DNA of 64,000 nucleotides from Holacanthus passer (taxonomy: Eukaryota > Chordata > Actinopteri > Pomacanthidae). Below the pieces are notes generated by a model. That model searched no databases, was not told where the DNA came from, and was given only the letters and a program-made list of their open reading frames with translations. Positions 40,201 to 55,000 of the stretch are shown here, one piece after another. The first letter of the stretch is position 1; each line of letters begins with the position of its first letter. A program made the translations under genes and the position numbers. The stretch is from NCBI GenBank assembly GCA_025331565.1, contig JAFREQ010000035.1, forward strand, positions 744,001-808,000, written 5' to 3'.

Positions 40201-43200
40201 ATTTTTGGGAAACCATTTAAACACATCTCAAACTACAGTAATATTGCACCTTCTTGTAATTGCACAGTAAACGTGTGCTATTAATCTTCTTGATGTTGGA
40301 TAATAACTCTCTCAGTGTATCTTTGTTCTTACTTCAGTCAGTGTGAGACTGATAATTAGCACTTCTAAATACCTTTTGTGTATCTTTTCCATTATATTTT
40401 ACATTTCTTACAATAGCACTGTATGTCAATAGAAAATAATATGAAACACTTTTTAACCCGTCTATAATTTTGTAGGGTTCTGTCAACTTTAAATTTGGCG
40501 TCCTGTACGCCAAAGACGGACAGCTCACAGATGACGAGATGTTCAGCAATGGTAAATCTATACTCAACTTTTTTCATTGTCTGAAACTATTAAAGAGATT
40601 TATTCACTTTCTTGCCAAGAGTTAGATGAGAAGATCAATTTCATTTTGATATCTGTCAGTTCAATAAGAGGCAGCAGCCAGTTAGTTAAGCTTACATGTT
40701 TTTTGGTCATATTAAACAAACGAGATCTAAGATGTTATTAAATGAGCTTTAGAGGTTTTTCCAGGTGGATTTTATTACTTTCAGACAGAGCCAGACGAGC
40801 TGTTTCCTCTTGTTCCCAGTCGTTCTCACCTGAAGTACACAGCTGCTGGTGTTATCTTCTTATTCAGTGTAAAAACGGCAAAAAGTGAATAAATGCAGTT
40901 CCCAAAATGTCAAACTATATCAACAACAGAAGATATGTGAGAAGTCAGAAGTCCTGTGTTTGTTTCAGAGACGGGGAGTGAGAGCTTCGATAAGTTCCTC
41001 AATCTGCTGGGTGACTCCATTACGCTGCAGGGATGGGCAGGATACCGCGGAGGGCTCGACACCAAGAGTGAGAGAGCTCACGTCTGCTGAGTCACATTAC
41101 ATCATAACTTTAAAGTGAAGGTGTTTCATGCCTGGTTCTGTTTCTTTTTATCTGCAGATGACACTACAGGAATTAAGTCCATCTACACAGTGTATCAGGG
41201 CCATGAGCTCATGTTCCACGTGTCCACCATGTTACCCTACTCTAAAGAGAACAAACAGCAGGTGGGTGTACTAAAGGGATGGCGGTGTCACCACAATGGC
41301 CCAGAATGGATTATTGGATATTTGGTTTAGATATTCCTGATCCCCAGAAGATGAATGCTACTGATGACTGACTTCTTCTTGCACGACCAGGAGGTCAAAG
41401 CTTTCACTTAATCATTGAAAAAGTTGACTATGATTGACATTGTATTTGATTGACATTGACTAGATGCAACATTTTGTACAGACAGTCATGGTCCACACAG
41501 GACCTGACTTTTCTTCTAGCGCCATCATAAGGTTGGCATCTGAGTGTTGTTGTTGACTTGTCCAAAAGAGACAAAACAACTCAGAAGAGAAAAAGTTGTG
41601 ATGAGCTTAGCCAGCAGCTTCATGTTGGATCAGACTTGGATGCTTGACATGAATAGTTTGCGCTCCTTCTCATTCTTTACATTTTGCATACGTCACCCTT
41701 TCACCTTCACCTCTCACCACCAGAAAAAATGTTAAATTGCAGTCACAGGTCTTCATCTCTCTGTCATTTTGCAGAGAAGAGGGGACATTGTTGCTTTACT
41801 GTAGATCTCCATTCTGCAAAGCCGATATTAGTGAGTATGGTTTTAAAGGGCTGGTGCTCAGCAGATCTGACACATAATTGGATTTCTTTTCAAGATAAAA
41901 AAGACATTCTGGTGATCAATAAAAAGGAACAGCGTGTGCTCGTACTTCATGTGAGACTCGTTCTGCAAAGTAAAGTCACTTCACCTTAATTGGAGTTGTG
42001 GTGTTAATTACGTCCCACAATACAAAGGTGTTGGATGTAGAGAAAGCATCCTGACACTTTTGTTGTGTGTTTAGCTTCACTGGTGGTGAGGCTAAAAATC
42101 CTCAGTTTAATGCTGGAAGAAAATGTGCTGTTTAAAATCAAAAGGGTTTATCCTCTTTGGAGCATTATTGTCCCAAGTCTGTCTCTAAGATAATGGAGTA
42201 ACTTGCCAGCAAAGCTGACATTTTTGCCTGATTTTAGCAATAGAAGAAGCTCATAGTTTCTTTAATAGAAATGGTTCAAACTCTGGGGAGCATGATTGTG
42301 GGCAATCAATTTCATGTGTTTTAGATTTTGGTATTCCTTGTGTACAGCTGGAAATTATGACTGATGGTGCCACTAGAGATATCAGGTGTTTACTTCAAAC
42401 CTAAGGATTCATCCTCTGAACACATGACAAAAAAATACATGCACACTGTTTTCTTCCCATTCCCATTTTCCTACCAGGACAAAATTTCGAGCAGTGTGTG
42501 TTGGCATTTGCACATGTTTTTGTTCAGGTTATTGTTCTTCAGCACCTATAAAAACACTAGAATAGATTTTATTCACTTTCTAGATTCATTGTCATGAACC
42601 AAAGAGTTTGACAATTCTGACTTGATGGTGTTTGTAAGCCAAGAGGTCATGGCAGTTGAGATGTCTTTCTCTGGATTAAAGTGTCGGACGGACACAGCAG
42701 ACGTACTTCACTGACATTACAGGCCAAAAAATACACATGCGAAGTGAAAAATGTATTGTGATTGACAGGGAGAGGATGGCTGGCAAAGACAATATGATAA
42801 AAAAACAAGTAGGTGAGACAGGAGTTAGTGCAGTGGATGTGCTGCCTCTGAGGTTTTGAGATCAAAGAGTTGAAATTATCACCAATTCTGAAAGTGTTCA
42901 TGGTGTTGAGAGCTTGGAAAATGTTTCCTGTTGGATTCACACCTTCTTCCACACGACACACACACACACACACACACTGTCCCCATCACTTCATTACCTC
43001 AACAACAGAGTGATGCAGACTAATTAACTCTAAAGCAGCTATAATTAATTTTCTTATGTAAAGAGTAGATGAAATGGCTTCAGGTAACGTGAAAGATGTC
43101 GCTCGTAATGATGAACCCACGGAGAATTATGACACAGCTCACAGCTCTACGGAGCATTTTAGCATCTTTCAGCTCATTGTTTTGGTTTTACAATCTGTAG

Positions 43201-46200
43201 TTTTTCTGTTTCCATCATCGTCAGTGTCTAAAGTTTCTAAATTCTTCTTGTTATACCTCAATCAAATCTGAACACACAGACATGATACAGGTATTTTTAG
43301 ATTCAGTGTGACTTACACTTTGCAGGTATCATATCTCTGTCATGAATATACTTCCGGAAATCTGCTTTGAAATCAAATATAGGAAAAGAAAATGGAGCTC
43401 AAGTTGTAACTCGCTGAATCCATGGCAGGGGGGGAGGGGGGGTGTTGGGGGTGATGCATGAATGACAGGTTACTGAGGTGAAGCTTTTCCTCATCATGTG
43501 TGTCTTTGGTTTTTCCTCTCTGGCAGGTGGAGAGAAAGCGACACATCGGAAACGACATTGTTACCATAGTATTCCAGGAAGGGGATGACGCATCGTCGTC
43601 CTTCAAACCGTCTATGATCCGATCGCACTTCACCCGTATCCTTCAGGTGGACAGTGACAGTTAGAGAAATGAAGGGGTAATCAGCAACATGGAGCAGAGG
43701 AGATTCAGCACGTCAGCCCTGCAACAAGTGATATGGATTGCTATTGTGTCTCCTGTATAATCAGTTTTTCCTTTACTTCACTTCCAGATATTTTTGCATT
43801 AGTTAGGTATAATAGCCAGAATGACAGTTACAGGTGAGTACTTGATTAATGCTGTGTATCCAGCATCCAGGTGCTACATCATCTTGATCGTTTCTGTTGT
43901 TGATGAAAAGAGAAGTTGTCTTTACTTAGAGAGCTGTTATATCTCTGCTTTTTGTCGCAGGTTGAAGATATTCTCAGAGGAGAGCGTTCCACTGTTCGGA
44001 CCCCCTCTCCCATCTCCGCCTGTATTTACTGATCACCAAGAATTCAGGGACTTTTTATTAGTCAAATGTAAGAAGAAAAAAAAAGCATTACAACAAATCC
44101 AGTAAAGTTGCATCATCCATATTTCATTTTTTCTCTAATTTGCTCTGGCTTCATCTTCTGCAGTAATCAATGGAGAGAAAGCCACACTGGAGACGCCAAC
44201 GTTTGCCCAGAAGCGTCAGCGGACCCTCGACATGTTGATCCGCTCGCTCTACCAAGACCTCATGCCCGACCTGCACAAGGTAGAGCTACGCTGCCGACCG
44301 CTCTCGTGCACAGACCTGCTCTTGTCCCTTTTTGGATGGACGTAGTTGTTGTCTGTCTGTCTCCTCCTCGTCACTTCAGTCACTGGCAGCGACTGTAGCC
44401 ACTGCTGCTCTGCTGTTTCCACTGCAGCCCTCGGTCTGCCTCTGCATACTGCACCACACCGACTGGATACTACTGCAATGCTGACTTTCTCAGCAGGGCT
44501 CTCTCTCCTCACATCACTTTTGTTCTTATTCCTCTTGTTTTTTTTTTTCGCCTCCTTTCACTGTTGCTCCTAACACAACTTACTTCTCACTGTGTTTCAC
44601 TGCTGCTGTTCTCACCCCCTGCCAGGGTCAGCCTCTAAGACCCCTCTCTGCTTTCTGTTTCCCTCTGTGTGTGTGTGTTTGTGTGTTGGTGTTCCATGTT
44701 TAGGTTCCTTTTTCTCCCCAGAACATGTTAAACCGGCGGTCCTTCAGCGATGTGCTGCCTGAGTCTCCAAAGTCTGCACGCAAGAAGGAAGAAGCACGGC
44801 AGGCTGAATTTGTCAGAATAGGGCAGGTAAAGAAGTAAACATGCAAACACACACAAACACAGCCAGAGGTCTGCAGTAAGACACATAGAAATGACTTCAC
44901 TGTCTAAGGCGTCATATAATTCCTGCTGAAACGACAGAGAACATATTTGATATATGTCATAGCATGTGGAGGATGTGATACTGGTGATCAGCTTTTATTG
45001 TGCAGAACTAATTTGCGAGGCACAATGAGGCACAGTGCATTTGTTGTCAGCCGTATACACACTTTTGCATTTTTCAATCTTGACACAACAATAAGACAAA
45101 CAGAGAAACTGCAGTTGAAGGAGAAGCTACAGACGTCTTTCAAACTAGCCTCTTTCACATCTGTGACTCTACAACGAGAACGTCCTTTAAAAATTGTAAG
45201 TCCTGACAGACAGCTGAGTGAACTGGGCGCTTTCAGGAGGGTCAGGATGGAATAATAACTGCAGTCCAGCAGTCATTATGGGGCTGATGTAATCATCATT
45301 GCACCTCCGGTCTGGGCGATGATGTAACTGTAATTATACAGGAGCAAAATCTGAAAACACCAAGAAGAAAAGTGTGTAAAAAGCGTCCATGTTGCTGAAC
45401 CTGGATGATCTCTGGCATCGTGGAAATCATTTGTTTCATGTTGCTTGTGAGATAATAGTTATTCTTGTGAGTGTTGTCCCTCTGTGTTAGTAACCCTGAG
45501 ACAGTCATCCACGCCTTCATCATCACTCCTCTACGTGACTGAAACTTATTTGACTCATGATGTGTGAAACAGGAAAAATTAGATTATCAAAGTTGGCACC
45601 TTTTTTTGAGATACATATTTGTGCTACTTAAGGAATTCATCCTCTCTTGTTTCCCTTGTTATCTTCATTTGCTCGTTCTTCTTCTTCGTGTTACTGTTTG
45701 TGCTTTCTGCCTTGTTTGTCTTGTCTCCGTCGCTCTCTGCTCATAAAGCTGACGCATCGACACATTGTGCTGTAAAGCGTGAAAACAAAGGAAGGTAGAT
45801 GCGTCAAGTCATTGATTATCCGGTTTCGCAGAGACAAGGCGCTCGTCCTTAACTAAGCTGACGCTCTGTATGATCGCTCGCCGTGTGATGCACATTACAC
45901 ACAATGATGTCATGTTGTCATGGATGCCTGATAAGTCAGAATATGTATTTTTCATGGATATTTTCTGGATGGCAGAGTTCACAGCACCATCAAGCCGCTG
46001 TACTGTTGCTTGGTATTGATTTCATTATCTCCAGATTGCCTGTTTATGCAGATATGTAAATAGAAACGCCTGAATGTGCAGCTCGGATTGGATACGGTCA
46101 ATCTGATCAGATGGTTGCTGCTTGAGCATTCGTGCAAATTGTATTTTATTTGAAATTTGAAGCAATTACACCTTTTATTTAATGTATTATGACACTTTGT

Positions 46201-48303
46201 TTCTGTTGCCAGTCGGCTTGCCCAGATCCTTTCCTCCTCTGTGAGCCGTCGCCACAGTTCTCAGTGCCTGAATCAACATGGAAATGATGGCAGGGAGTTA
46301 AATATTAGTGATTGAATATAAGATGCATAATTCAGCAAGCTCAGACAATCTCTGTCCTTGTTATGCTTTTACTGTATATGTATGATTCACATGCAGCGTC
46401 CCTGATTTGAATGTCATGTTTAAATATCAAGCAGATGATTTAAGAAGTGACCGGTTACTTTTCAGCGTAGGTGTAAAATTTGTGCAACCTAAAGAAGTAT
46501 TGAGTTTGAGTTGAAGTTTTGAGGTGCTTGTTTGTTAACCTACAACACAGGTTAACTTTATAAAAAGTAGTTAAAACAAGCTCCACCTTAAGCAGCAACA
46601 GTAAATGCTGCTTATACGTTGTTGCATCAGTATTAACACGTGAATAATATCATATGCAATGATATATCAAGCACAGAGGCGGAATGAGAAGTTTGACTTT
46701 TGAAACTGTAAGTACATTTTGCTGATAATATTTCTGCACTTTCACTGAAGGAGATTTTGGATGCAGGACATCTACTGGAGTATACATTGTTGTATCTGTG
46801 CTTTTACTTTAAAAAACTTCTTCCAGCACTGCGAGACAAAGAACTGACAGACGTCTCTGTTGTGTGACATATCTTTGATGCCCTTTCATCTTCAGGCTCT
46901 GAAGCTGAAGACCATTGTGAGAGGAGATGCCCCCACGAGCCTCGTTACCACAGGCCTGTGCAGAAAAGAGGTGAGAGTCTTTCACTGCACAAAATCTTAA
47001 TCTTAATCTCTTAATGAATCTAGAATTGTTATTTTCTTTAAACACCTGAAAAATCTTTCTTAATGATTCCTAATTGAAATTATTTCTAAAACAATTCCCT
47101 TTTTTCAGAGTAAAAAAAAAATGCTGTTTGATGCATATTTGAGAATTCAGAATATCCAACAGCAACATATAGGAGCGATATTCTTTTTGTCCCACGTGAA
47201 CATATAGACTCAGTGATTCAATTGGTCGGGCTCTAGAGTCTACAAAAGTTTTATTATTTTCTTTCTTCTTTCTTCTCTGATTATTTTCTTGGTATTACAG
47301 CATCAGTCTGCCTCATCCTGTCTTGTTTCTACATCGTAATACTTACAGAAAATTCCAGAAACAAGAAATATATTTACTTATTAATTATGGTGTTAAAGAG
47401 TTTATTTGATAAACCAAAACAAGTGGATATTAATTCCATTATTTGTGTCTCTGTGTATGTCTGAATGTGTGTGTGTTTGTATGTGCGTGTGTGTGTGCTG
47501 CAGCCATGGGAGTCCCAGTCGTTCTGCAGCACTTTCCCCTACGAGATCGTGTGTGCCGACTCCTGGGGTCAGTCTCTGCTGGCTGCCACCGACACAGCGG
47601 GGGTCATGCTGCTGGATGGTGAGGTCATCCCTAATCGATATCTCCCTATGTCCTCTAAAATAAAGCCACCCATCCATATCCATTCAATAGTGCGCTCGGC
47701 AGAATGCCAAGGCCAACAGCTAACATGGTGATGATAATGATGTTGTGCACGTTTCAGGCCCTGATCCGGCTTTGCTCAACGCTGGTGAGTGCCACGCAAC
47801 CCATCCTGTTGTTTCTTGCTCAGAGGATTTTTTTTTTTCCCATTATGACGCATCTTTCAGATTTTTCCCATCTGTTTATTGTGATTTATGCATTGTGTTT
47901 CAGAGACGCAGGTTCTGCCCCCGGTGCAGGTGTTCGACAAAACCATGGCGGTGAAGCAGATGCACGTTCTCGAGCCTCAGGACCTTCTTATCACCAGGGC
48001 TGACAAAGGTAGGCTCAGATCACAACAAGGAGGAGGGGGATAAAGCCCAATACTCAGACATTGCCTCCTCTGGAACCATCCTTCATCATCCCCTCATTCA
48101 TTCTGGGTTTTTTTGTGCAGCCGAACAGTATTTACAGCACATCTTCTTTCTCATTATTCCAGCTCCTCTCTCTTATTTCACCTCTGTCATCTCTCTCCGT
48201 GTTGCTTGAGTACATACTTACCCTTTACCCTTCCACTGGCCCAGTGAACACATTGATCTCTAGCTGGGATCTAAGGAAGCTGACCTATAGAGAACCAATC
48301 CCT

Positions 48304-48340
<37 letters not shown>

Positions 48341-51300
48341 TTAAGAGTGTATGTTTATCCTGCAGGACTGGATTGACTGTGAGGGTGTAGTGGGCTTTAA
48401 CTGACACACACAATGAAACCTACAAGTATAAAAAGCACAAATAGCACATACAAAAAGTCACTGTGTAACAAATGGCTGTAGGATTCGTCTCGTTTGCTTC
48501 TACCAGACGAGCACGTAATTAATTACCCTGCAGACGATTAGCTAACCCTAATATTGACTAACGGGGATGACTCGGTTTTTGATAGTGGATATGCGATGGC
48601 AGCGCAAACATTTGTCACGACTGTGTGTGGGATTTGATAAAGCTTCTGAGAGAGCACGAGCCCAAAGAAGCCTTCCAGTAATCGCCCCGCGGTACGGCGC
48701 CGTTGTCTGGCCGTGGGAGGATGCCGAAAAAAAAAGAGATGACAAATTAAGAGTAACCTTCATGCAAAACAGAGGTGGCTTGTTGTTTTCGTTTGCAGGG
48801 AAGGACGCTCGGCTCTATGTGTTCAGACTCAGCACGCTGAAGAGAGGCCTGGAGGAGAAGCAGCTCGTCAGGAGCAAGTGCGACAGCCGGGAGAATAAAC
48901 TGGAGAAGACTAAAGGTGCGACACATGCAGGAATATATACTGTAATCTGGAGAAATTCACTTTGATTTGGCTCAATTTAGGACTGATGAAGTTCACGACT
49001 TCATGTGCCATATGTACATTCAAGTAGTTTTTGCTTGTTGTAATCCTCCTGTTCATACTGGCCATTAACAGATCCCTTCCTAATCCGCTTACGATGGAGA
49101 ACAAAATCCTCATTCTGTGCAAAAACACAATCCAAACTTTATCTGAAGCTGTGAGGCTTCAGCAGAATTTGATAATCTTCCAGAGTTACTATCTTTCCCT
49201 CTTTTCTTCTCATATAACTTCACATAAACTTTGGAATATATTTTTGCACAGACTCCACTGGAAGCTTTATGGGAAAGGATTTCATAATAGCTGGTATGAA
49301 TGGGAGAAACTGTGCATCCATCAAGCTACAACAAGCAAAATCTGTTTCAGTATTCATATGGATTTAAAAGTGATTGTTGGTGAGCTTCAGGAGGTTGTAA
49401 CACACACACACACAGTGAATTCACACTGACACATTTCCCCCCAGCAAACACCCCTTCATGCCCAGCAGGCCAGTGTTGAAAACCTGTGCTTGCCAAGGTT
49501 CGATATCAACATAGATAGATCCATTGGTGCACTAAAGCAAGAAGGTCACATTATGACGTTATAGTAAACTTGGAGGTGTGGGTTTACCATCTTAGTTTTA
49601 ATATAAGTTATATAATTGTTATATATATATTTATATTTTTTAGATGTTTGACTTAATTTCATCGAGAGTTGGATGAGAAGATTGATACTTCTTTGGTAAA
49701 TATTGGCAACAGTAAAGCCACAACTATATGTTTTAAAACTGGTAGCAAGCTTCTTTTTTACTCCCCCATTGCCAGTCTTTTGCTAAGTCAAATTGTTATT
49801 TTAAAATAAGTCTCTCACAACTTGCTTCAAGCACTTTCTAGTCATTTTTTTAAAAATAGCACATCAATCTGCCTACTTGCTTCGGTTTTGTAGGGACACT
49901 TGTCTTCAAGAAAATTACCAATAACATTTCATCAGGCGAAAGCAGGATATTGTGACCTTTATGAATGCCCTTTGTGGAACACACACCATCTGACCTGCTG
50001 CTGGAGTCATGTCAGCCGTCTGTGGTTGATGCATTGATCTGTGGGATGATGCCAGTGAACAACACCTACAGCACAACACATGTCCAATGTACTCTGTCTC
50101 TCTATCTCTCTCCCCCCTCCTCTTTGTCCCAGGCTGTCATTTGTACTCTATTAACACCCACCACGGCTCAGAGCTGAGGATAGTAGCAGCCATCAGGAAC
50201 AAACTCCTCCTCATCACCAGGAAACATCCACGTTTCGAAGGCTTCAGCGCCGTCGGCCCGGGAGCAGACTCGCCGGTGGAGGAGTTTCAGTACATAAGGG
50301 TACAACAAATCCTGCATGCAATCATCAAAAATGAAAAAATAAATTCCCTTTTTAAAGAGTTGAGAAACGTTAGACAAAGATACTGCATGCAGTGACAGAG
50401 ACAGATGCATGCAGATGTTAAAACAACAGGACATTAGTTATAGCATTTGGCAGCCAATTTGGCCCAACAACAACAGTTGGAGCTGCAGTAGAGGCACATG
50501 GCCCATGGAGGCAATTAAGGTGGTTTTAAAGTACCTTCATTGCTCCGATTTGTGTCTCACAGTCAAGATTATATTATATGAAACCAGAACACACAGACAC
50601 GATTCATTTTCAGATTCAGTGTGACTTCGAATTAAATAAACATCTAATAAATCCGCTTTGAAATCAGAAAACGAATGTATGTACAGTCTGAGATCATAGC
50701 AGTATCCCCAAAAGCATTATGGGAATTATAGTTTCAAACCTTAGAGCATGATTGTCTGCTAAACAGAAGTAAGAGACAGAAAACTGAGGCTGTGAGTGTC
50801 CAGTCGACATGGGGAGCTGTGCAGGGTCGAGGGATCAGACATTGAAACCCCTGTGCTAAAGCTATCAAAGTGTAATACAAACACAAATGTATTAGTCTAT
50901 AAAAGTAATTAAACCAATCCGTGTGTGTGCCATCCAATCATCAGGAGATCTGTCTGTGTGACCCGCCGGTGGTGATGGCGCTGGTGGACGGGCCGACGGG
51001 GGAAAACGACAACATGATCTGCGTGGCCTACAAACATCAGTTCGACCTGATCAATGAGAGCACTGGAGACGCCTATCGGCTACATCACGTAGACGCCAAC
51101 AGGGTGAGACGCACGTGCACACACATGCAAACCCTATATTTGCTTTCACACGATCGTCACTAAAGTTGAACAGAACAGAGATCTTCAGTTAGTCGCTTTT
51201 TTTACCGGCTGATATTATTCTGTTTTAACCATTTCTCCTTTGAAAGAGTAACCAAACTAAGTAACAAACTGTAGTAGAAATCTGTCTTTAATGTTGCTGG

Positions 51301-52041
51301 ATGGTTACGCAGCGCCTTGGGAGGATGTGACATGGCATTACTTGTTAAGATGTGACCTTTGGATCTTGTTGAAATGATTCCCCTAAACTGACTCGTCTCT
51401 GCCTGCAGGTAAATTTTGTAGCAGCCATTGATGTGTATGAAGACGGAGAGGCGGGTCTGCTGTTGTGTTACAACTGTGAGTCGCTGAAGGTTTCAGATGT
51501 TATTTGATTCAGGTTTCTGTCTCTGCTGTCAAAGCCTTAATGTCTTTCCTCTGCTGCCACACCTTCCTGGAATAAAAATCATGGCGCGGACTTCCTCAGA
51601 ATATTAAGTCAAGAGATGAATTATGAAAATGCAGCCATCTACTTTATCTTCTATATGCTGTTTTTTTTATGTCTGGATAATAGGACAAATAGCTCTTGAA
51701 TTTCTCTGAGTTACAATAAATGCTGCTCTCAGTCTTTGTTCAAAACAGACACACAAAAAAACAGTAAACAGAAGAATTTAATTTGAAAGTTGAACCTGTT
51801 TCCTCTCTGTGTCTCTTACAGATATTTGTTACTATAAGAAAGTTTGTCCGTTTAGCGGCTCCACGCCGATGATCCAGTCCAACACCTCCGACTTCCACTT
51901 CAGCTGGAACCAGATGCCCAATGCTATTGGTAGGTTACCACGGCAACAATGCCCCACCCTGACGATGATGCTGGCCTGGCCGGAGCTTGCTGTCGCCATG
52001 GAAACACCATGTGTAGCCACAAGAATCCAATTGGCCGATGT

Positions 52042-52082
<41 letters not shown>

Positions 52083-55000
52083 CGAGCACATGTGTCAGGA
52101 TGTTTTTATTAATGCAGGAGGTGATGAAAAGCAAACACAATTGGTCCTAAGCCTGTAACCCTGACCCCGATGATAACAACACGCTGCTGCTCATGGTTGC
52201 TGTGCATCCTATAATCTGCCCTCCTTTCACACACACGCACACACACTAAAACAAGCAATAACAAAATGTGCTGAGCAATAAAACAAATGTACCGAAACAT
52301 ATTGGAGAGGCTCAGTTTCAAAGTGACTGTTTAGCTTCTCTAATCAATATTTTTATATTAACAATGAACCTAATAAACGCACGTAATGTGAGAGGTGTCA
52401 CTCATATCGACAAAGAATTATCACCTTATTCTCTCAGCTCTAAAGAGCATTTTTGCATCTTTCAGCTCTTTGTTTTTGTTTTTACTGCCTGTGATTTTCC
52501 CTCAGGAGCTAAAAAAGAGAGTGAATATCGGTCTTAAATTCATCAGGTGGACAGGAACACGACTCCTGCATGCTAATATTTCTTTATATCTGCTGGATGT
52601 GTAATCAGGCAACTGTTTTCTGGCAGGTTCACCATCAATAATATAAGGCAGGGGTTTTCAAAGTCTCAGACTGAGGGCCTCCCCTGGGGCTGAGCTTGGA
52701 AAAAGGTGCCCCCTTTGTTTGCCTGCTCAATTCCTGGATGCCCACAGGATCATGATTATGATATTTGATCCCATAGACACCCAACAACTGAGCCAAGATG
52801 CCATAATATTGCTGCTTGACATAACTTCAGACTACAACAAATACATTAAAAAGGTCTGTCCTGTGGCATTTATTAGTTTCTAACTCTGGGAAAGTGGGAA
52901 ATAGGACAATTCCCCAAAACTATTTTTAACCAAATCACACACATTTATTCTATTTTATGTGATCTCTCCCTTCCCACTTCAAAAGTCTTTCTTATATAAG
53001 GTGATGATATGTCAATGATGTTGTTGAACTTGTTGCGCTGCCCCCAAGTGGCCAAAAATCTATTAAAGCAGGTGTAAGTTTTGATATGTGACAAATAAAA
53101 CAAAACTTTAGACATAACTATCACGTCCATATTCAGTCTTGGTAGCTTATTATTGAAGCAGCTCTTTGCTCTACAGGGTTTTACTGCTGTGCTGCGGTTC
53201 ACTCTCAACTTGTACATTTTAACATCAAATAGAGAGGAAGCGTCTAGAGCAGCTAGGAGAGATGCTCAGCCTGATTCTCATTTTCTGCATATATCATCGA
53301 CTAATGATGGCATTTCAAAATGCCATTCTGGGTGAAACTCTTTAAATGTCTCGTATTGTGGGAGTTGGGCAGTTGGGTAAATTTAAAAACAGTTTAATTT
53401 CTTGTTTTTCCAGTCGAAACTCGGTGAAATCTTGGGGGCGTTTTTTTCCCCTAACTGTTGATCATCAGCTGGTCTCATCATGTGCTCATGTTGTCTTGTC
53501 TCGCAGTTTGTGCATTTCCTTACATTCTGGCCTTCACAACGGACTCCATTGAAATCCGACTGGTGGTCAACGGGAACCTCGTGTACACAGCAGTGGTTCC
53601 AGAGCTACAGTTGGCTGCTTCACGGGTCAGTGTGATTGACAGCTGACACACATATCAACTTATCAACAAGTGCAACTTTCATTTTATTGATATTTTATGC
53701 CCAAAAGTGGTCAGGAGTTATGTAATTAGGTAGTGGAGATGTGTATGTGTGCACCTCCAACACACTCTATAGCAGGAGTCCTTTGAGCTCGTGAGTGTTT
53801 TCAGGAAGGTCCCACTCTGCCTTATAGAAGTAGCTGTCTCAGCTCTCTCATTTCAATCAATCTTTATTACCCTGGTGGGAAATATGGCTGGCAATCTGCA
53901 TGGCTACAAAGCAATAATACACTCATAATTCATACACATAGATAATTTAAAACAGACCACAGTGCACCTGGCATAAAACAAATACTTTTTCCTGCTGCTC
54001 TTTTTTGTTTTCTCCTTCTGTCTCTATCCTCTTGGTCCCTTTCTCCTCTTAATATTTCCTGGCATTGTTAATATGTTTGCCGTGTCTCTGTATTGATCTC
54101 ATTTCCTCTCTGTGTTCCCTCTGTTTTCCCACCCACAGTCGGACATCTATTTTGTGTCATCGGCTCTGGTGAGCTCGGCCTCCAACTGCAGTTCCAGAGA
54201 CACCAGTTCCCAGAGTTCCCCGCAGACGCCCACCGGCTACGAAATGCCCGTGTTCCCCTCGCCGCTCGGTGACGGTAAGCCCCGCACGGCGAAAAGCACC
54301 AGAGGATGTTGATATTAGTGCTTCGGTATGAAAGGTTTTCAAATGTCACTGTTGCCTGCAGACCTGTTTGACTTTGGATGCCGCTGCGTTGGCCCCGAGC
54401 TCCCAGGTCCATTTACATAAACTTGTCTCAGCAGAACGGTTCACTGAAGCCACGGCCTTTCTCCTCCAGACTTCTTCCTTTCTCACAGTTGAATTATGTG
54501 TCGTTTTCTCGGGAGAGATATTTAATTGCATTCATGTCTCCCATCATTTTCCTTTCTCACTGTATAATACCAACATAATTTAGTCTTGTGACAATTATGA
54601 AAATTGTTGGCTCTCCTGAAAGTGACACTGGGAAAGAGCCAGATCTTCGTCTTTCTTCTTTACTTTCACTAATATACTGATAGTGTTAAATATTATAGCC
54701 TATTATCTACAAATCTTGTTAATTTCACATTATAGCTGACCATTTTTTAAAGATTTCACATTAATCTCCAACCAGGCAGCCATTTGTCATGTACACAAAA
54801 ACTTGGTTTCAAATCTCTAGTATTTAGAAGTATTGAATAAATAAGTATATGTGTTTAATACTTATTTATAATTAAGCATTTATCTACATTAACATTAAAT
54901 ATTCATGGCTGAATAACAAACAATCCAAATTAGAGTTTGGGAGAAAAGCACAGTGGAAAAAACAGGGATGCAGAAATGCCTCGTGTTAAAACTTTGGCAG

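Noticed and set aside
44281..44721. ORFs on both strands across intron 15
   Set aside because: They lie between two securely placed splice sites and come from CT-rich intronic sequence.
49031..49429. Plus-strand ORF of 132 codons in intron 21
   Set aside because: AT-rich composition, no domain similarity, and ends in a CA repeat.
53861..53940. Possible retroelement tail (CAATCTTTATTACCCTGGTGG)
   Set aside because: Only a short stretch resembles a known fish repeat and I could not define ends or class.
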